DNA of 14,613 nucleotides from Patescibacteria group bacterium (lineage in GTDB: Bacteria > Patescibacteriota > WWE3 > UBA101185 > UBA10185). The translations under genes and the position numbers were made by a program. Position 1 is the first letter of the stretch, and each line of letters starts with the position of its first letter. The DNA is taken from positions 1 through 14,613 of the forward strand of contig JAKLGS010000013.1 of NCBI GenBank assembly GCA_022710505.1, read 5' to 3'. Below are positions 1 to 8,043 of this stretch, piece after piece. The notes under the pieces are model-generated. The model was not told the origin of the DNA. It did no database searches and was given only the letters and a program-made list of their open reading frames with translations.

Positions 1-2504
1 TGTTATTTAAAAGTACTCCACCTAAAAGACCACTTCCTATAACCTCAAGCTCATATCCAGGAAGAGTAGTTCCAATTCCAAGACGTGAGTTTGATATATC
101 CCAAAACAAATCATTTGAACCTGATTGTTCATATTCATCTACATAAAATGATACCTGTCCTTCAACACCCGAACCTGAAACAACACCACCCAAAGCTGAT
201 GGAAATTCACAAGTCCAAGTTTGAGTGACTTCGTTCCAAGATAGCACCTGGTCATTTAAACAGCCCCCTAACATACGTAATCCGGAAGGTGTAATTTCCA
301 AACCTGATGGGGAAGAGGTTGAAGAAGTGGTTTCGGCATCCGCCAACTTTATTGCAATAGAATCTGCAGTTACTGAAATACCGTCTCCTTGTCCAATATT
401 TATTGTAGTTTCTCCGGGGCCCGTGTTAGATTGAGTTAGCCCCAACCCAGCTACAACACGTGTCACAACATATGAACCCGCATTAATTGAATCTAAAAGT
501 TCTCCATCTCTACCATATAAGAGATTAAGTTCATCGGTGCTTATAATTGCGTTATCTAAGATATTTAACTCACTAGTTGATGCGAGAATTCCATCTAAGA
601 CATTCAATTCCGATGCGTCTGCTGTAACAGGATTTCCTGAGAGGAATAAATCAACTGTATTAACTGATCCTGAAACATCTAAATCGTATCCAGGTGTAAC
701 GGTTCCAATACCAAAGTTATTATTCCCATCATCCCAATATAAATCATCAAAAGGTGTCCAAATCCCGGCATTATTATATAAAAGTTGCCCTTCAGTTCCC
801 ATAGGTAATAAGTACAATGACATGTCAATCTCTGTCACATTGGTTAGCCTTCCTTTTTCATCCACAGTTATTTGAGGTATTAAATTTGAAGCTCCATAAG
901 AACCAGCCGTTACGCCTGTATTTGCAAATGTTACTTCAGCAGGACCTGTACCAACAACAGAGATGGAAGCGATATCACCTCCAAGAGATCTAAATATTGG
1001 GTCATCCCCGCTTATACCTAAAAAGACCTGACCATCAGTACCTGGTTCAACAGCAGTTATTGCACCGACCCCCGAACCAATTAAAACCCCATGATCTGTT
1101 AAAGATGTTGCTCCTGTACCACCATAAGGTACTGTTATTGTTGAACCTTGCCATACTCCTGTTGTTATACTTCCACTATCTATCACAAGACCGTTTATTG
1201 TATTAACTGCAGATGCTGCAGTTATATATCCTGTGGTTGTTAAATTACCTTCAATACTTACTAGATCATTTGAAAGAGTAATTAAATTACTATCTGTTTC
1301 AATTCCAATTGTATTTCCACTATCACTTAAAAGTATTGTTCCGATTAAACCTGAGCCGTTGACTTCCAGAGGATAGCTTGGATTATTTGTACCCACACCT
1401 AGTCTTGAATTTAAAATATCCCAGAACAAATTATCCGATCCTGATTGTTGAGATGTATCTATAAAAAATGGAATTTGTCCTACAGATCCCGACCCCGATA
1501 TTATTCCGCTTAGAGAGGATGGATAGTTGCATTCCCACATTGAAGTGGTCGAATTCCACGAAAGAACTTGATCGCCCTCACACCCCGCAAGCATTCTTAA
1601 CCCCGAGGCTGTTATCTCCAACCCGGATGGGGAAGAGGTAGACGTGGTGGTTTCGGTACCTGCCAATTTAATCCCTATAGTTCCGTCACCCACTGTTATA
1701 CCATCTCCTGCAACCGCATCTACGGTTACAGTCCCTGGACCAGTGTTTGAAACTGATATACCCGAACCAGCTGTAATTGAATTAACTGCAAAAGAGCCAA
1801 CATTTAGTGAATCTAGCAGTGTACCTGACCTTCCGTCTAAAAGATTTAATTCTGTAGCATCTGCAGTAACCTGATTGCCAGCCAAATAAAGATATGTTGT
1901 ATTTAAAGAACCTGCAATATCCAAATCAAAAAGTGGTGTTACAGTTCCAATTCCAAGATTATTTAAAACATCATCCCAGTAGATATTGTCAAAAGCTATC
2001 CAAGTTCCATTATCGTTGTATAACATTTGACCTTCAGTTCCGTCTGGTAGTAAGTAGTTTGAAATATCTCTAGTTATTACATCTGAGTTTTCAATTATTA
2101 AAACATTTGCTCCGGTACCGGACCCCAAGTTTGTCAGTCTTAAATTTTGTGCCTGTAAAGTTCCAACTATGTCAGCTTCAAAAGAAGGAGAAGAAGTGCC
2201 GACCCCGAGCCTCGCGTCTAAGATATTTACACTGTCGGGTGTTCCGCTTAAAAATTGTATTCTTCCTGCGGTTGGTCCTAATCCCAGCCACTGTTCGTTT
2301 GCCGAAGAACTGGAGAAAACGTCACCATATGTCATAGAACCAACGCTGGTTATATCACCTGCGCCCATTAAAGTTGTGACATCTTTCCACTCTAGAACGT
2401 TACCACTTTGCCAAGATAGGACATAGTCACCTGATGCTGTATTGCCGGGCAGTATATAAACCAAATTTTGCTCTAAGGAATCGGGTGATTTGAAGCCTGT
2501 GTAG
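1..2504 (-). repeat. Super-repeat unit 2 inside the giant fibre gene (runs to the window edge)
   Basis: This is the second copy of the ~2.75 kb in-frame module series, with the same landmark order as unit 1. It differs by at least a one-codon length change in its first part and has extra 'TSELNIL' and 'TDELNLL' turns near 530-620. The window edge cuts it before the unit would be complete, so the total number of units in the gene is unknown. Confidence 0.65.
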
Positions 2505-5500
2505 TTAGTGCCGTTAGCTGACAGTTCTGACATTCTTAATTCTCCGGTATTTCCTGCCAATGTTCCGTATGCATCAATTTGAATTGCTCCTGCACTTGTT
2601 GGAACAATAGTTAAACTACTTGAAGGGGCAGAGGTTCCAATTCCGAGTCTTGATAGTGAATTATCCCAGAATAAATTATTTGAACCCGACTGAGTGTTTG
2701 TTCCAGTAAAAAAGGATACTTGTCCGGCAATTCCTGATCCTGAAAGGACAGTTCCCAGGGTAGAGGGGTCGGCACATTGCCATTCAAAAGTAGAAGAATT
2801 CCATGCCAGAACTTGCTCGTTTGTACAACCTCCGAGCATTCTCAAGCCTTCGGATGTAAGTTCAAGACCTGAGTTTGAGGATGTGTTTAAGGTTGTATCA
2901 CCGGAAGAGAGTTTTATTCCAATTGAATCATCATCTACAAAAAGTCCAAAATTTGCATTGACGTCTATGGTTAATTCCCCTGGGCCGGTTCCGGTAGATG
3001 ACAAACCCGACCCTGCTGTGATAGAAGTTACTGCATAAGACCCCGCATTTAATGAATCCAATAAAGTACCACTTCTACCACTTAAAAGATTTATTTCAGA
3101 AGCAGTAGCAGTAACCTCTGTTCCCGCAAGATATAAAATGTCTGTTCTTAAACTATCTGAAAAAATTGTTCCTGCGACTTGAAGTTCATACAAAGGATTT
3201 GTAGTTCCTATACCTAAGTAATTATTTGTATCATTCCAATAAATACCGCTAAAAGGTGTCCATAAACCATTGTCGTTATAGAGCAGTTGTCCTTCGGTTC
3301 CTGTTGGTAGAAGTACGTTTGACATATCCATCCATTGGGTTCCTGCACTAGTGGAAGTCATTATGTAACCTGAATCTCCTGCGTTGTTACTGCTGTCAAA
3401 ATAAGCACCTGAAACTCTAATATTACCGGAAACGTCTAGTTTCTGTGTGGGTAATGTTGTCCCGACTCCCAAGTAAGCATTAAAATCGTCCCAAAATAAA
3501 TCACTAAAAGCTGTCCATGTTCCATTATCACTATATATCATTTGTCCTTCGGTTCCGGGTAGTATAAGTGATAGAGATATATCAACCGGGGTGATGTCTG
3601 TTACTCTACCTTTTGTGTCAACTGTAATTTGTGGTATGACAATCTGCGACCCATAAGAACCTGCCGTTACACCTGTATTTGCAAATGTTACTTCAGCAGG
3701 TCCTGTACCCACAACAGAGATGGAAGCTATATCACCTCCAAGAGATCTAAATATTGGGTCATCTCCGCTTATACCTAAAAAGACCTGACCATCAGTACCT
3801 GGTTCAACAGCAGTTATTGCACCAATTCCCGAACCAACTAAAACCCCATGGTCTGTTAAAGATGTTGCACCTGTACCACCATAAGGTACTGTTATTGTTG
3901 AACCTTGCCATACCCCTGTTGTTATATTTCCACTATCTATCACAAGACCGTTTATTGTATTAACTGCAGATGCTGCAGTTATATATCCTGTGGTTGTTAA
4001 ATTACCTTCAATACTTACTAGATCATTTGAAAGAGTAATTAAATTACTATCTGTTTCAATTCCAATTGTATTTCCACTATCACTTAAAAGTATTGTTCCA
4101 ATTAAACCGGAACCATTTACGTGCAATGTGTAATCAGGATCACTTGTTCCGATTCCTAATCTTGAGTCAGCAATATCCCAAAAAAAGTCAGATGTTCCTG
4201 ATTGTTCAAAAGTATCAATGTAATAAGATATGAAGCCGGACACTCCAGATCCTGATACAACGCCTCCTATTGAAGAGGGTGACTGACATTCCCATAATTG
4301 AGTACCTTCGTTCCAAACTAAAACTTCATAATTATCACAACCGCCGAGCATTCTTAAACCTTCGGAAGTTAATTCCAGTCCTGAGTTTGATGAGGTACTT
4401 GCTGTTGATCCCGAAGTAATAATATCTATCGATATATTGTCGGGATTTACAACTATTCCGTCTCCTGCTCCAATGTCTACTGTCAAAACTCCTGTTGTGC
4501 CACCTCCAATTAAACCCTGTCCGGCATTGACACCTGTTGTTGCATATAAGTGAATAGTGCTGGAGTCAAGAAGAGCTCCGGTAAGTCCGTGGAGTAAATT
4601 TAGTTCGTACGCATTTGATTGTACTTCTGTTCCTGATATAAATAGTGTTCCTACGTTTGCCGATCCCACAACATCAAGTTTATATCCGGGATTAATAGTT
4701 CCAATCCCCAAATAATTATTTGTGTCATTCCATGTCATACCGTTGAAAGCTGTCCAAGTACCTCCGTTGTTATAAAGCATTTGTCCCTCGCCACCCGATG
4801 GAAGTATTAAGTTACCAATGTCTCTTACTCTTACCTCTTCATTTTCAATCATTAGGGCGAATACATCCGTGCTTGTTTGTAAATCTGTTAATCTAAGATT
4901 TTGAGCTTGAATAGTCCCTAAAACATCAACATCGTATGATGGGGAAGACGTTCCGACCCCCAACCTACCCCCAAGAACATTTACAGAATCATTTACGTCA
5001 TCTTGAAATTGAATTCTGCCGGCAGAGCTTCCAAGCCCGAGCCACTGTCCGCTTGCAGAAGAGCTGTTAAATACCGCCCCTGTTATCATAGAACCTACTT
5101 CCGTTATATCTCCTGCCCCTCCTAAACTTGTAACATCTCTCCATTCAAGAGTATTGTTGTCGTGAATGGCCAGTACAAAATCAGTCGCTCCCGATTGTGA
5201 AGGCAACGAATAAATTAAATCTGAAATGAGAGTTTCAGGTGCTCTGAATCCTGTAAAAGCAGAACCGTTTCCAAGTTGAAGACTGCTGGTTTCTGTATCC
5301 CAAAATAGAGAAGGATCTTGGGAAATACTATTACCGTTTCCAAAAAATATCTCCCCGTCATTAACTGTCATACCTGAAAGGTAATTTAATTCATCTGTAG
5401 TTGTTTGGATACCTGAAAGAATATTTAATTCATCTACTGTTGCCTGTATTCCGGACAGGGTGTTTATTTCTTCTCCGGTAGCTTCTATAGGTGTGCCGTC

Positions 5501-6514
5501 CACTAACAGAGAGCCGTTTAAAAAGTCAAAACTACCTTCATACTCAATCTCCGGAGATAATTTTGTACCGTCAACAACCCCTTCTTTTATCACAGTGCTT
5601 AACATATTTGTTCCTACAACATCTCCGTCAATACTAAGGGATTCCTCAAGAGTGTTTTTAGTTGTATCGTCTATTCCAAGCAACCCGCTCATAGTTGCCT
5701 CGTTTGTAAAGTTTATATTAGTTGCATCAAGACCGTCTTCAAAAGTAGCTCTTTGTCCAAAAAAAGTCGGAAGATTAAAATTTTGAACGAAATCAGAAAC
5801 CCTTGTTCTTGCGGCTAATACGTTAGGAAAAGTTTTTTTTGTGTCTTCAGTCTCAGCAATTTGTTTGGTTTTTAATCCAAGGATAGAAGATATATTTTCT
5901 GTGTTTACGAATTTTTGCAAAAACCCTTTTGATGAAAGAAAAGTTAGACCTAAAGAAAGTATAAAAAACGAACTCAAAAAAATTACAGCAAATTTTGTTC
6001 TTCTAAATAACGGTCCTGTGAGTTTATCTTCAAAATCTTGTACTATTTGATTTTGTTCGTTGTTGATGTTTTTGTGTATGTATTCATGGTCATTTGGTAT
6101 GTTTGTTTTACTGATTATTTTTTTATTTTCTTTTGTAGTTTTATCTTCTGTTTTTAGTTTTAGAATATTTTGATTAGCCGGTTTCTCAATATTTTTTGGT
6201 CCGGCTATTTTTTTAGATTCGGGGTAATTATTTGTGAATACTTTTGATACATTTTCTTTTTTGTTTTCTACACTTATATTGTTTTTGGATTCTTCTAATT
6301 CTTTCTTCAGTCCCTTAACTAAGTCTAACCTATAATATCTATAACCATTACCCGGATCTCTGAAAGAGGATATGCGTCCCTCTTCTTCAAATCTTCTAAG
6401 GGATGAGGGGGATACGCCCAAAATTTTTGCAGCGTTTGAAACTTTAAGTACGTTATTTTTATGAAAAGTGTACTCAGTATTTTGTTGTTTTTTATCTTGG
6501 GCAGGCAGGCTCAT
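1..6514 (-). CDS. Giant membrane-anchored MerR-domain protein with tail-fibre-like repeats (partial, C-terminus outside window)
   Basis: One uninterrupted minus-strand frame of more than 2,170 codons starts at the ATG at 6514 and runs off the left edge; I checked the frame at several conserved modules. Residues about 21-70 form a MerR-type winged HTH (KVSNAAKILGVSPSSLRR, then GYRYYR). A Lys/Asn-rich linker follows, then RRTK and one hydrophobic helix at about 174-195, predicting N-in/C-out topology. The rest is low-Cys, Gly/Ser/Thr-rich modular sequence. It has repeated L(G/S)(I/V)GT..P...L.V.G motifs, ELNxLxG turns, MLYN(N/D)xGxWT units and four GLRMLxGC modules. Such motifs are typical of phage tail fibres and of giant bacterial surface proteins that often end in an S74-type chaperone; that end is not visible here. 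It is probably a trimeric surface fibre with a cytoplasmic DNA-binding head. Whether the HTH still regulates transcription is inference. No clear Shine-Dalgarno precedes the ATG. Confidence 0.85.
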   Translation of the reverse strand, partial: MSLPAQDKKQQNTEYTFHKNNVLKVSNAAKILGVSPSSLRRFEEEGRISSFRDPGNGYRYYRLDLVKGLKKELEESKNNISVENKKENVSKVFTNNYPESKKIAGPKNIEKPANQNILKLKTEDKTTKENKKIISKTNIPNDHEYIHKNINNEQNQIVQDFEDKLTGPLFRRTKFAVIFLSSFFILSLGLTFLSSKGFLQKFVNTENISSILGLKTKQIAETEDTKKTFPNVLAARTRVSDFVQNFNLPTFFGQRATFEDGLDATNINFTNEATMSGLLGIDDTTKNTLEESLSIDGDVVGTNMLSTVIKEGVVDGTKLSPEIEYEGSFDFLNGSLLVDGTPIEATGEEINTLSGIQATVDELNILSGIQTTTDELNYLSGMTVNDGEIFFGNGNSISQDPSLFWDTETSSLQLGNGSAFTGFRAPETLISDLIYSLPSQSGATDFVLAIHDNNTLEWRDVTSLGGAGDITEVGSMITGAVFNSSSASGQWLGLGSSAGRIQFQDDVNDSVNVLGGRLGVGTSSPSYDVDVLGTIQAQNLRLTDLQTSTDVFALMIENEEVRVRDIGNLILPSGGEGQMLYNNGGTWTAFNGMTWNDTNNYLGIGTINPGYKLDVVGSANVGTLFISGTEVQSNAYELNLLHGLTGALLDSSTIHLYATTGVNAGQGLIGGGTTGVLTVDIGAGDGIVVNPDNISIDIITSGSTASTSSNSGLELTSEGLRMLGGCDNYEVLVWNEGTQLWECQSPSSIGGVVSGSGVSGFISYYIDTFEQSGTSDFFWDIADSRLGIGTSDPDYTLHVNGSGLIGTILLSDSGNTIGIETDSNLITLSNDLVSIEGNLTTTGYITAASAVNTINGLVIDSGNITTGVWQGSTITVPYGGTGATSLTDHGVLVGSGIGAITAVEPGTDGQVFLGISGDDPIFRSLGGDIASISVVGTGPAEVTFANTGVTAGSYGSQIVIPQITVDTKGRVTDITPVDISLSLILPGTEGQMIYSDNGTWTAFSDLFWDDFNAYLGVGTTLPTQKLDVSGNIRVSGAYFDSSNNAGDSGYIMTSTSAGTQWMDMSNVLLPTGTEGQLLYNDNGLWTPFSGIYWNDTNNYLGIGTTNPLYELQVAGTIFSDSLRTDILYLAGTEVTATASEINLLSGRSGTLLDSLNAGSYAVTSITAGSGLSSTGTGPGELTIDVNANFGLFVDDDSIGIKLSSGDTTLNTSSNSGLELTSEGLRMLGGCTNEQVLAWNSSTFEWQCADPSTLGTVLSGSGIAGQVSFFTGTNTQSGSNNLFWDNSLSRLGIGTSAPSSSLTIVPTSAGAIQIDAYGTLAGNTGELRMSELSANGTNYTGFKSPDSLEQNLVYILPGNTASGDYVLSWQSGNVLEWKDVTTLMGAGDITSVGSMTYGDVFSSSSANEQWLGLGPTAGRIQFLSGTPDSVNILDARLGVGTSSPSFEADIVGTLQAQNLRLTNLGSGTGANVLIIENSDVITRDISNYLLPDGTEGQMLYNDNGTWIAFDNIYWDDVLNNLGIGTVTPLFDLDIAGSLNTTYLYLAGNQVTADATELNLLDGRSGTLLDSLNVGSFAVNSITAGSGISVSNTGPGTVTVDAVAGDGITVGDGTIGIKLAGTETTTSTSSPSGLEITASGLRMLAGCEGDQVLSWNSTTSMWECNYPSSLSGIISGSGSVGQIPFFIDTSQQSGSDNLFWDILNSRLGVGTNNPSYPLEVNGSGLIGTILLSDSGNTIGIETDSNLITLSNDLVSIEGNLTTTGYITAASAVNTINGLVIDSGSITTGVWQGSTITVPYGGTGATSLTDHGVLIGSGVGAITAVEPGTDGQVFLGISGDDPIFRSLGGDIASISVVGTGPAEVTFANTGVTAGSYGASNLIPQITVDEKGRLTNVTEIDMSLYLLPMGTEGQLLYNNAGIWTPFDDLYWDDGNNNFGIGTVTPGYDLDVSGSVNTVDLFLSGNPVTADASELNVLDGILASTSELNILDNAIISTDELNLLYGRDGELLDSINAGSYVVTRVVAGLGLTQSNTGPGETTINIGQGDGISVTADSIAIKLADAETTSSTSSPSGLEITPSGLRMLGGCLNDQVLSWNEVTQTWTCEFPSALGGVVSGSGVEGQVSFYVDEYEQSGSNDLFWDISNSRLGIGTTLPGYELEVIGSGLLGGVLLNN
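894..1351 (-). repeat. 458-bp near-identical direct repeat, copy in super-repeat unit 2
   Basis: This matches 3651..4108 at a constant offset of 2,757 bp with no indels and about 15 mismatches by eye (about 97% identity). A run of roughly 170 bp around 1171-1342 is identical. Most differences are synonymous. It encodes the module running from about GLIGTILLSDSG to VTAGSYG. Similarity falls sharply outside the block. Confidence 0.85.
2505..5260 (-). repeat. Super-repeat unit 1 inside the giant fibre gene
   Basis: This unit starts near a TGF(R/K)xP motif and is followed in the same order by a second unit at lower coordinates. Its order is a 'GDIT.VGSM' block, LGVGTSSP, AQNLRLT, MLYNN...WT, a first GLRMLGGC module, the 458-bp near-identical block, two more MLY/LLYN units, and a second GLRMLGGC module. 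Matching landmarks lie 2,754-2,757 bp from their counterparts (the Met codons at 5089 and 2335, and those at 4351 and 1594), so the units are in frame and about 919 codons long. Boundaries are approximate. Confidence 0.7.
3651..4108 (-). repeat. 458-bp near-identical direct repeat, copy in super-repeat unit 1
   Basis: This is the partner of 894..1351. It has the same reading frame and orientation, and its flanks are clearly more diverged than the core. The pattern suggests recent intragenic duplication or gene conversion acting on an older super-repeat. The repeat is also a site where short-read assembly could collapse. Confidence 0.85.
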
Positions 6515-6522
6515 TAAAAAAC

Positions 6523-6556
6523 TTTGCTAAACATTGTAACAATAATGTTTAGTAAA
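6523..6556. promoter_or_regulatory. Inverted repeat in front of the MerR-fibre gene (candidate operator)
   Basis: The arms TTTGCTAAACATT (6523-6535) and AATGTTTAGTAAA (6544-6556) pair at 12 of 13 positions around an 8-bp spacer. A smaller palindrome, ATTGTAACAAT (6533-6543), is nested inside. The element lies 8 bp upstream of the start codon at 6514 and just downstream of a good minus-strand promoter, where a bound dimer would block transcription. The downstream gene encodes a MerR-type HTH, so autoregulation is a natural hypothesis. A role as an mRNA hairpin is an alternative. Confidence 0.5.
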
Positions 6557-6565
6557 CTTATTAAA

Positions 6566-6594
6566 ATGGTAGATGATTTTTTGTTTCGTGTCAA
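6566..6594 (-). promoter_or_regulatory. Sigma70-type promoter for the giant MerR-fibre gene
   Basis: On the minus strand a perfect TTGACA (6594-6589) is followed by a 17-bp spacer and TACCAT (6571-6566), which matches four of six consensus -10 bases. Transcription would begin near 6559, about 45 bases before the ATG at 6514, so the inverted repeat falls at the start of the transcript. Sequence upstream of the -35 box is AT-rich. Confidence 0.5.
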
Positions 6595-7208
6595 TAGATT
6601 TTCTTATAATGAAAACAATTAGTAAGGTTTTGAAATACTAAATTACTCATCAATTAATTGCAGCTTTTGTTATTGTAGATTTTTCATATATTTTTAATCA
6701 AACTATGCCTTTAATTTAGCTCATTTAAAGGAAATAAATAATTTATCAGAAAAAACATCAGTTTAAATTTTTAAATAGTTAGTTAAATATAAAACAATCA
6801 AAAGTTTAATAATTTGAGTATTTTAGATACTCTTTAATGAAATTAGACCATTAATATAAGCTAAAAATCTTTATCTCTTAAATCCTAAAATTAATCAATT
6901 ATCATCAAAATACCTAAGCATTTTGTAATTATTACTATTATGTTTATATAAATTTAAATCATTTTTTATATATCAGAATTCGTTATTGAAAAATTAAAAT
7001 TGACACAAACTGTTTTTTATTTTGAAAAAAACGTAGGAAATTTTTTGGAAAGTAGAAGTTTTCTTTGAGTTACTGTTGTAATTTATTCTTCTAAGATAGT
7101 TTTAAAAATATAGACCTGTAGCATATTAAAATAAACTATTGAGATTTTATTCACGTGCTCGGTGTAACTCTCTTATCTTGACTACGTTAATAATATTGTC
7201 TACGCTTA
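6595..7208. other. AT-rich divergent intergenic region without genes
   Basis: This stretch of about 610 bases separates the divergently transcribed fibre gene and ATPase operon. It is strongly AT-rich and shows no convincing coding frame, tRNA or stable structured RNA by eye. Small palindromes such as CAATTAATTG (6651-6660) occur but are weak in such composition. The operon promoter should lie toward the right end. The best candidate I see is TTGACT (7178-7183) with TACGCT (7201-7206), which is poor and would leave almost no leader. I do not call it. Confidence 0.5.
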
Positions 7209-8000
7209 ATGTTAATGCCAAATCGCAAACCTTTTAAAAAGACTTTTATTATTTTATTATTTTTATCGTTAAATCTATCCTTTTTGTTGTCGAATAAATG
7301 TTTCGCAGTATCTTATGAGTATGCTGTAACTGTTCCTATTGTTGATAATAAAGGAAATCCGGGCGATATAGTAAGCTACAAGGAGGGAAAGTACTCACTA
7401 ACTGATGTTTTTCAAGATCCTACAATATACGGTGTTATAGTTGAAAATCCTTCGATATCCTTTGTGGATAGAAATTTAGAAGATTCGAAACTCGTCACGT
7501 CTATGGGGGAGGTTCCTTTAAATGTATCCTCAAAAAACGGCGATATAAAAGAGGGTGACTATGTGACAAGCTCTGACATACCTGGGGTTGGAGTTAAAGC
7601 TAACGAGGACGGTCAGGTGCTGGGGGTTGCTATGGAGGAATTCTCTTCTAATAATAATGATGAAATAGGACAGATATACATATTGTTAGACATTAAAACT
7701 ATGTTTTTTGGAAAAGGTTTGAGCGGAAACTTACTTGATATAATAAGAAATAGCTTAACATCTCCTTTTATGACACCGGTACAGGCGTTAAGGTATCTTC
7801 TAGCAATTGCTATTATATTTGCGTCTTTTGTTATCGGATTTTCTTCGTTCGGTAAGATTACCGGATCGAGTGTGGAAGCCTTGGGCAGAAATCCGTTAGC
7901 CGGGTCGGCAATTAGAAAGGTAATGTTTTTTAATTTTGTTCTAACCTTCGTAATTATGGCAATGGGTTTGATTGCTGCTTATTTTATCCTTACCATCTAA
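7209..8000 (+). CDS. ATP-synthase c-subunit-like hairpin fused to a secreted tail-fibre-type domain, lacking the ion-binding carboxylate
   Basis: This 263-residue protein opens the ATPase operon in the position of the a/c genes. Residues 1-33 look like a signal peptide ending near CFA. Residues about 40-162 form an extracytoplasmic domain with GDIV, GVIVENP, V(P)LNVSSKNGDIKEGDYVTSS and IPGVGVKA signatures. I know this pattern from tail-fibre and giant surface proteins, usually close to an S74 region. Residues about 196-262 form two membrane helices joined by a loop with E223 and R227-N228-P229, the hallmark of c subunits. Arg236 aligns with E. coli c Arg50. The residue aligned with Asp61 is Phe247, and neither helix has an acid. 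The predicted topology (N out, loop in, C out) matches a true c subunit. The start could be ATG 7209 or 7215; no Shine-Dalgarno is visible. A ring of these subunits is inference. Confidence 0.8.
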   Translation: MLMPNRKPFKKTFIILLFLSLNLSFLLSNKCFAVSYEYAVTVPIVDNKGNPGDIVSYKEGKYSLTDVFQDPTIYGVIVENPSISFVDRNLEDSKLVTSMGEVPLNVSSKNGDIKEGDYVTSSDIPGVGVKANEDGQVLGVAMEEFSSNNNDEIGQIYILLDIKTMFFGKGLSGNLLDIIRNSLTSPFMTPVQALRYLLAIAIIFASFVIGFSSFGKITGSSVEALGRNPLAGSAIRKVMFFNFVLTFVIMAMGLIAAYFILTI

Positions 8001-8043
8001 TAAGAACATTGAATAGAGATGATTGTGTGTTTATAATATTTTT

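Noticed and set aside
894..4108. Possible mobile element or CRISPR because of long repeats
   Set aside because: The repeats are in-frame protein modules about 2.75 kb apart, with no transposase, no terminal inverted repeats and no short regular spacer pattern.
225..6050. Several plus-strand open frames of 69-114 codons across the left 6 kb
   Set aside because: They lie antisense to the continuous giant minus-strand gene and have low-complexity Ser/Pro/Leu-rich translations. They match repeat periodicity (for example, 997-1206 and 3754-3963 are the same repeat shadow) and have no ribosome sites.
7000..7028. Perfect plus-strand TTGACA at 7000-7005 as the ATPase operon promoter
   Set aside because: No acceptable -10 box is found at 16-18 bp spacing, and it would lie about 200 bp upstream of the first gene; the hexamer is expected by chance in such a sequence.
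7209..8000. Reading the first gene as an ordinary ATP-synthase subunit a or c
   Set aside because: Subunit a would need five or six helices and a conserved Arg; an ordinary c would be about 75 residues with a helix-2 carboxylate. Neither fits, so it is described as c-like only.
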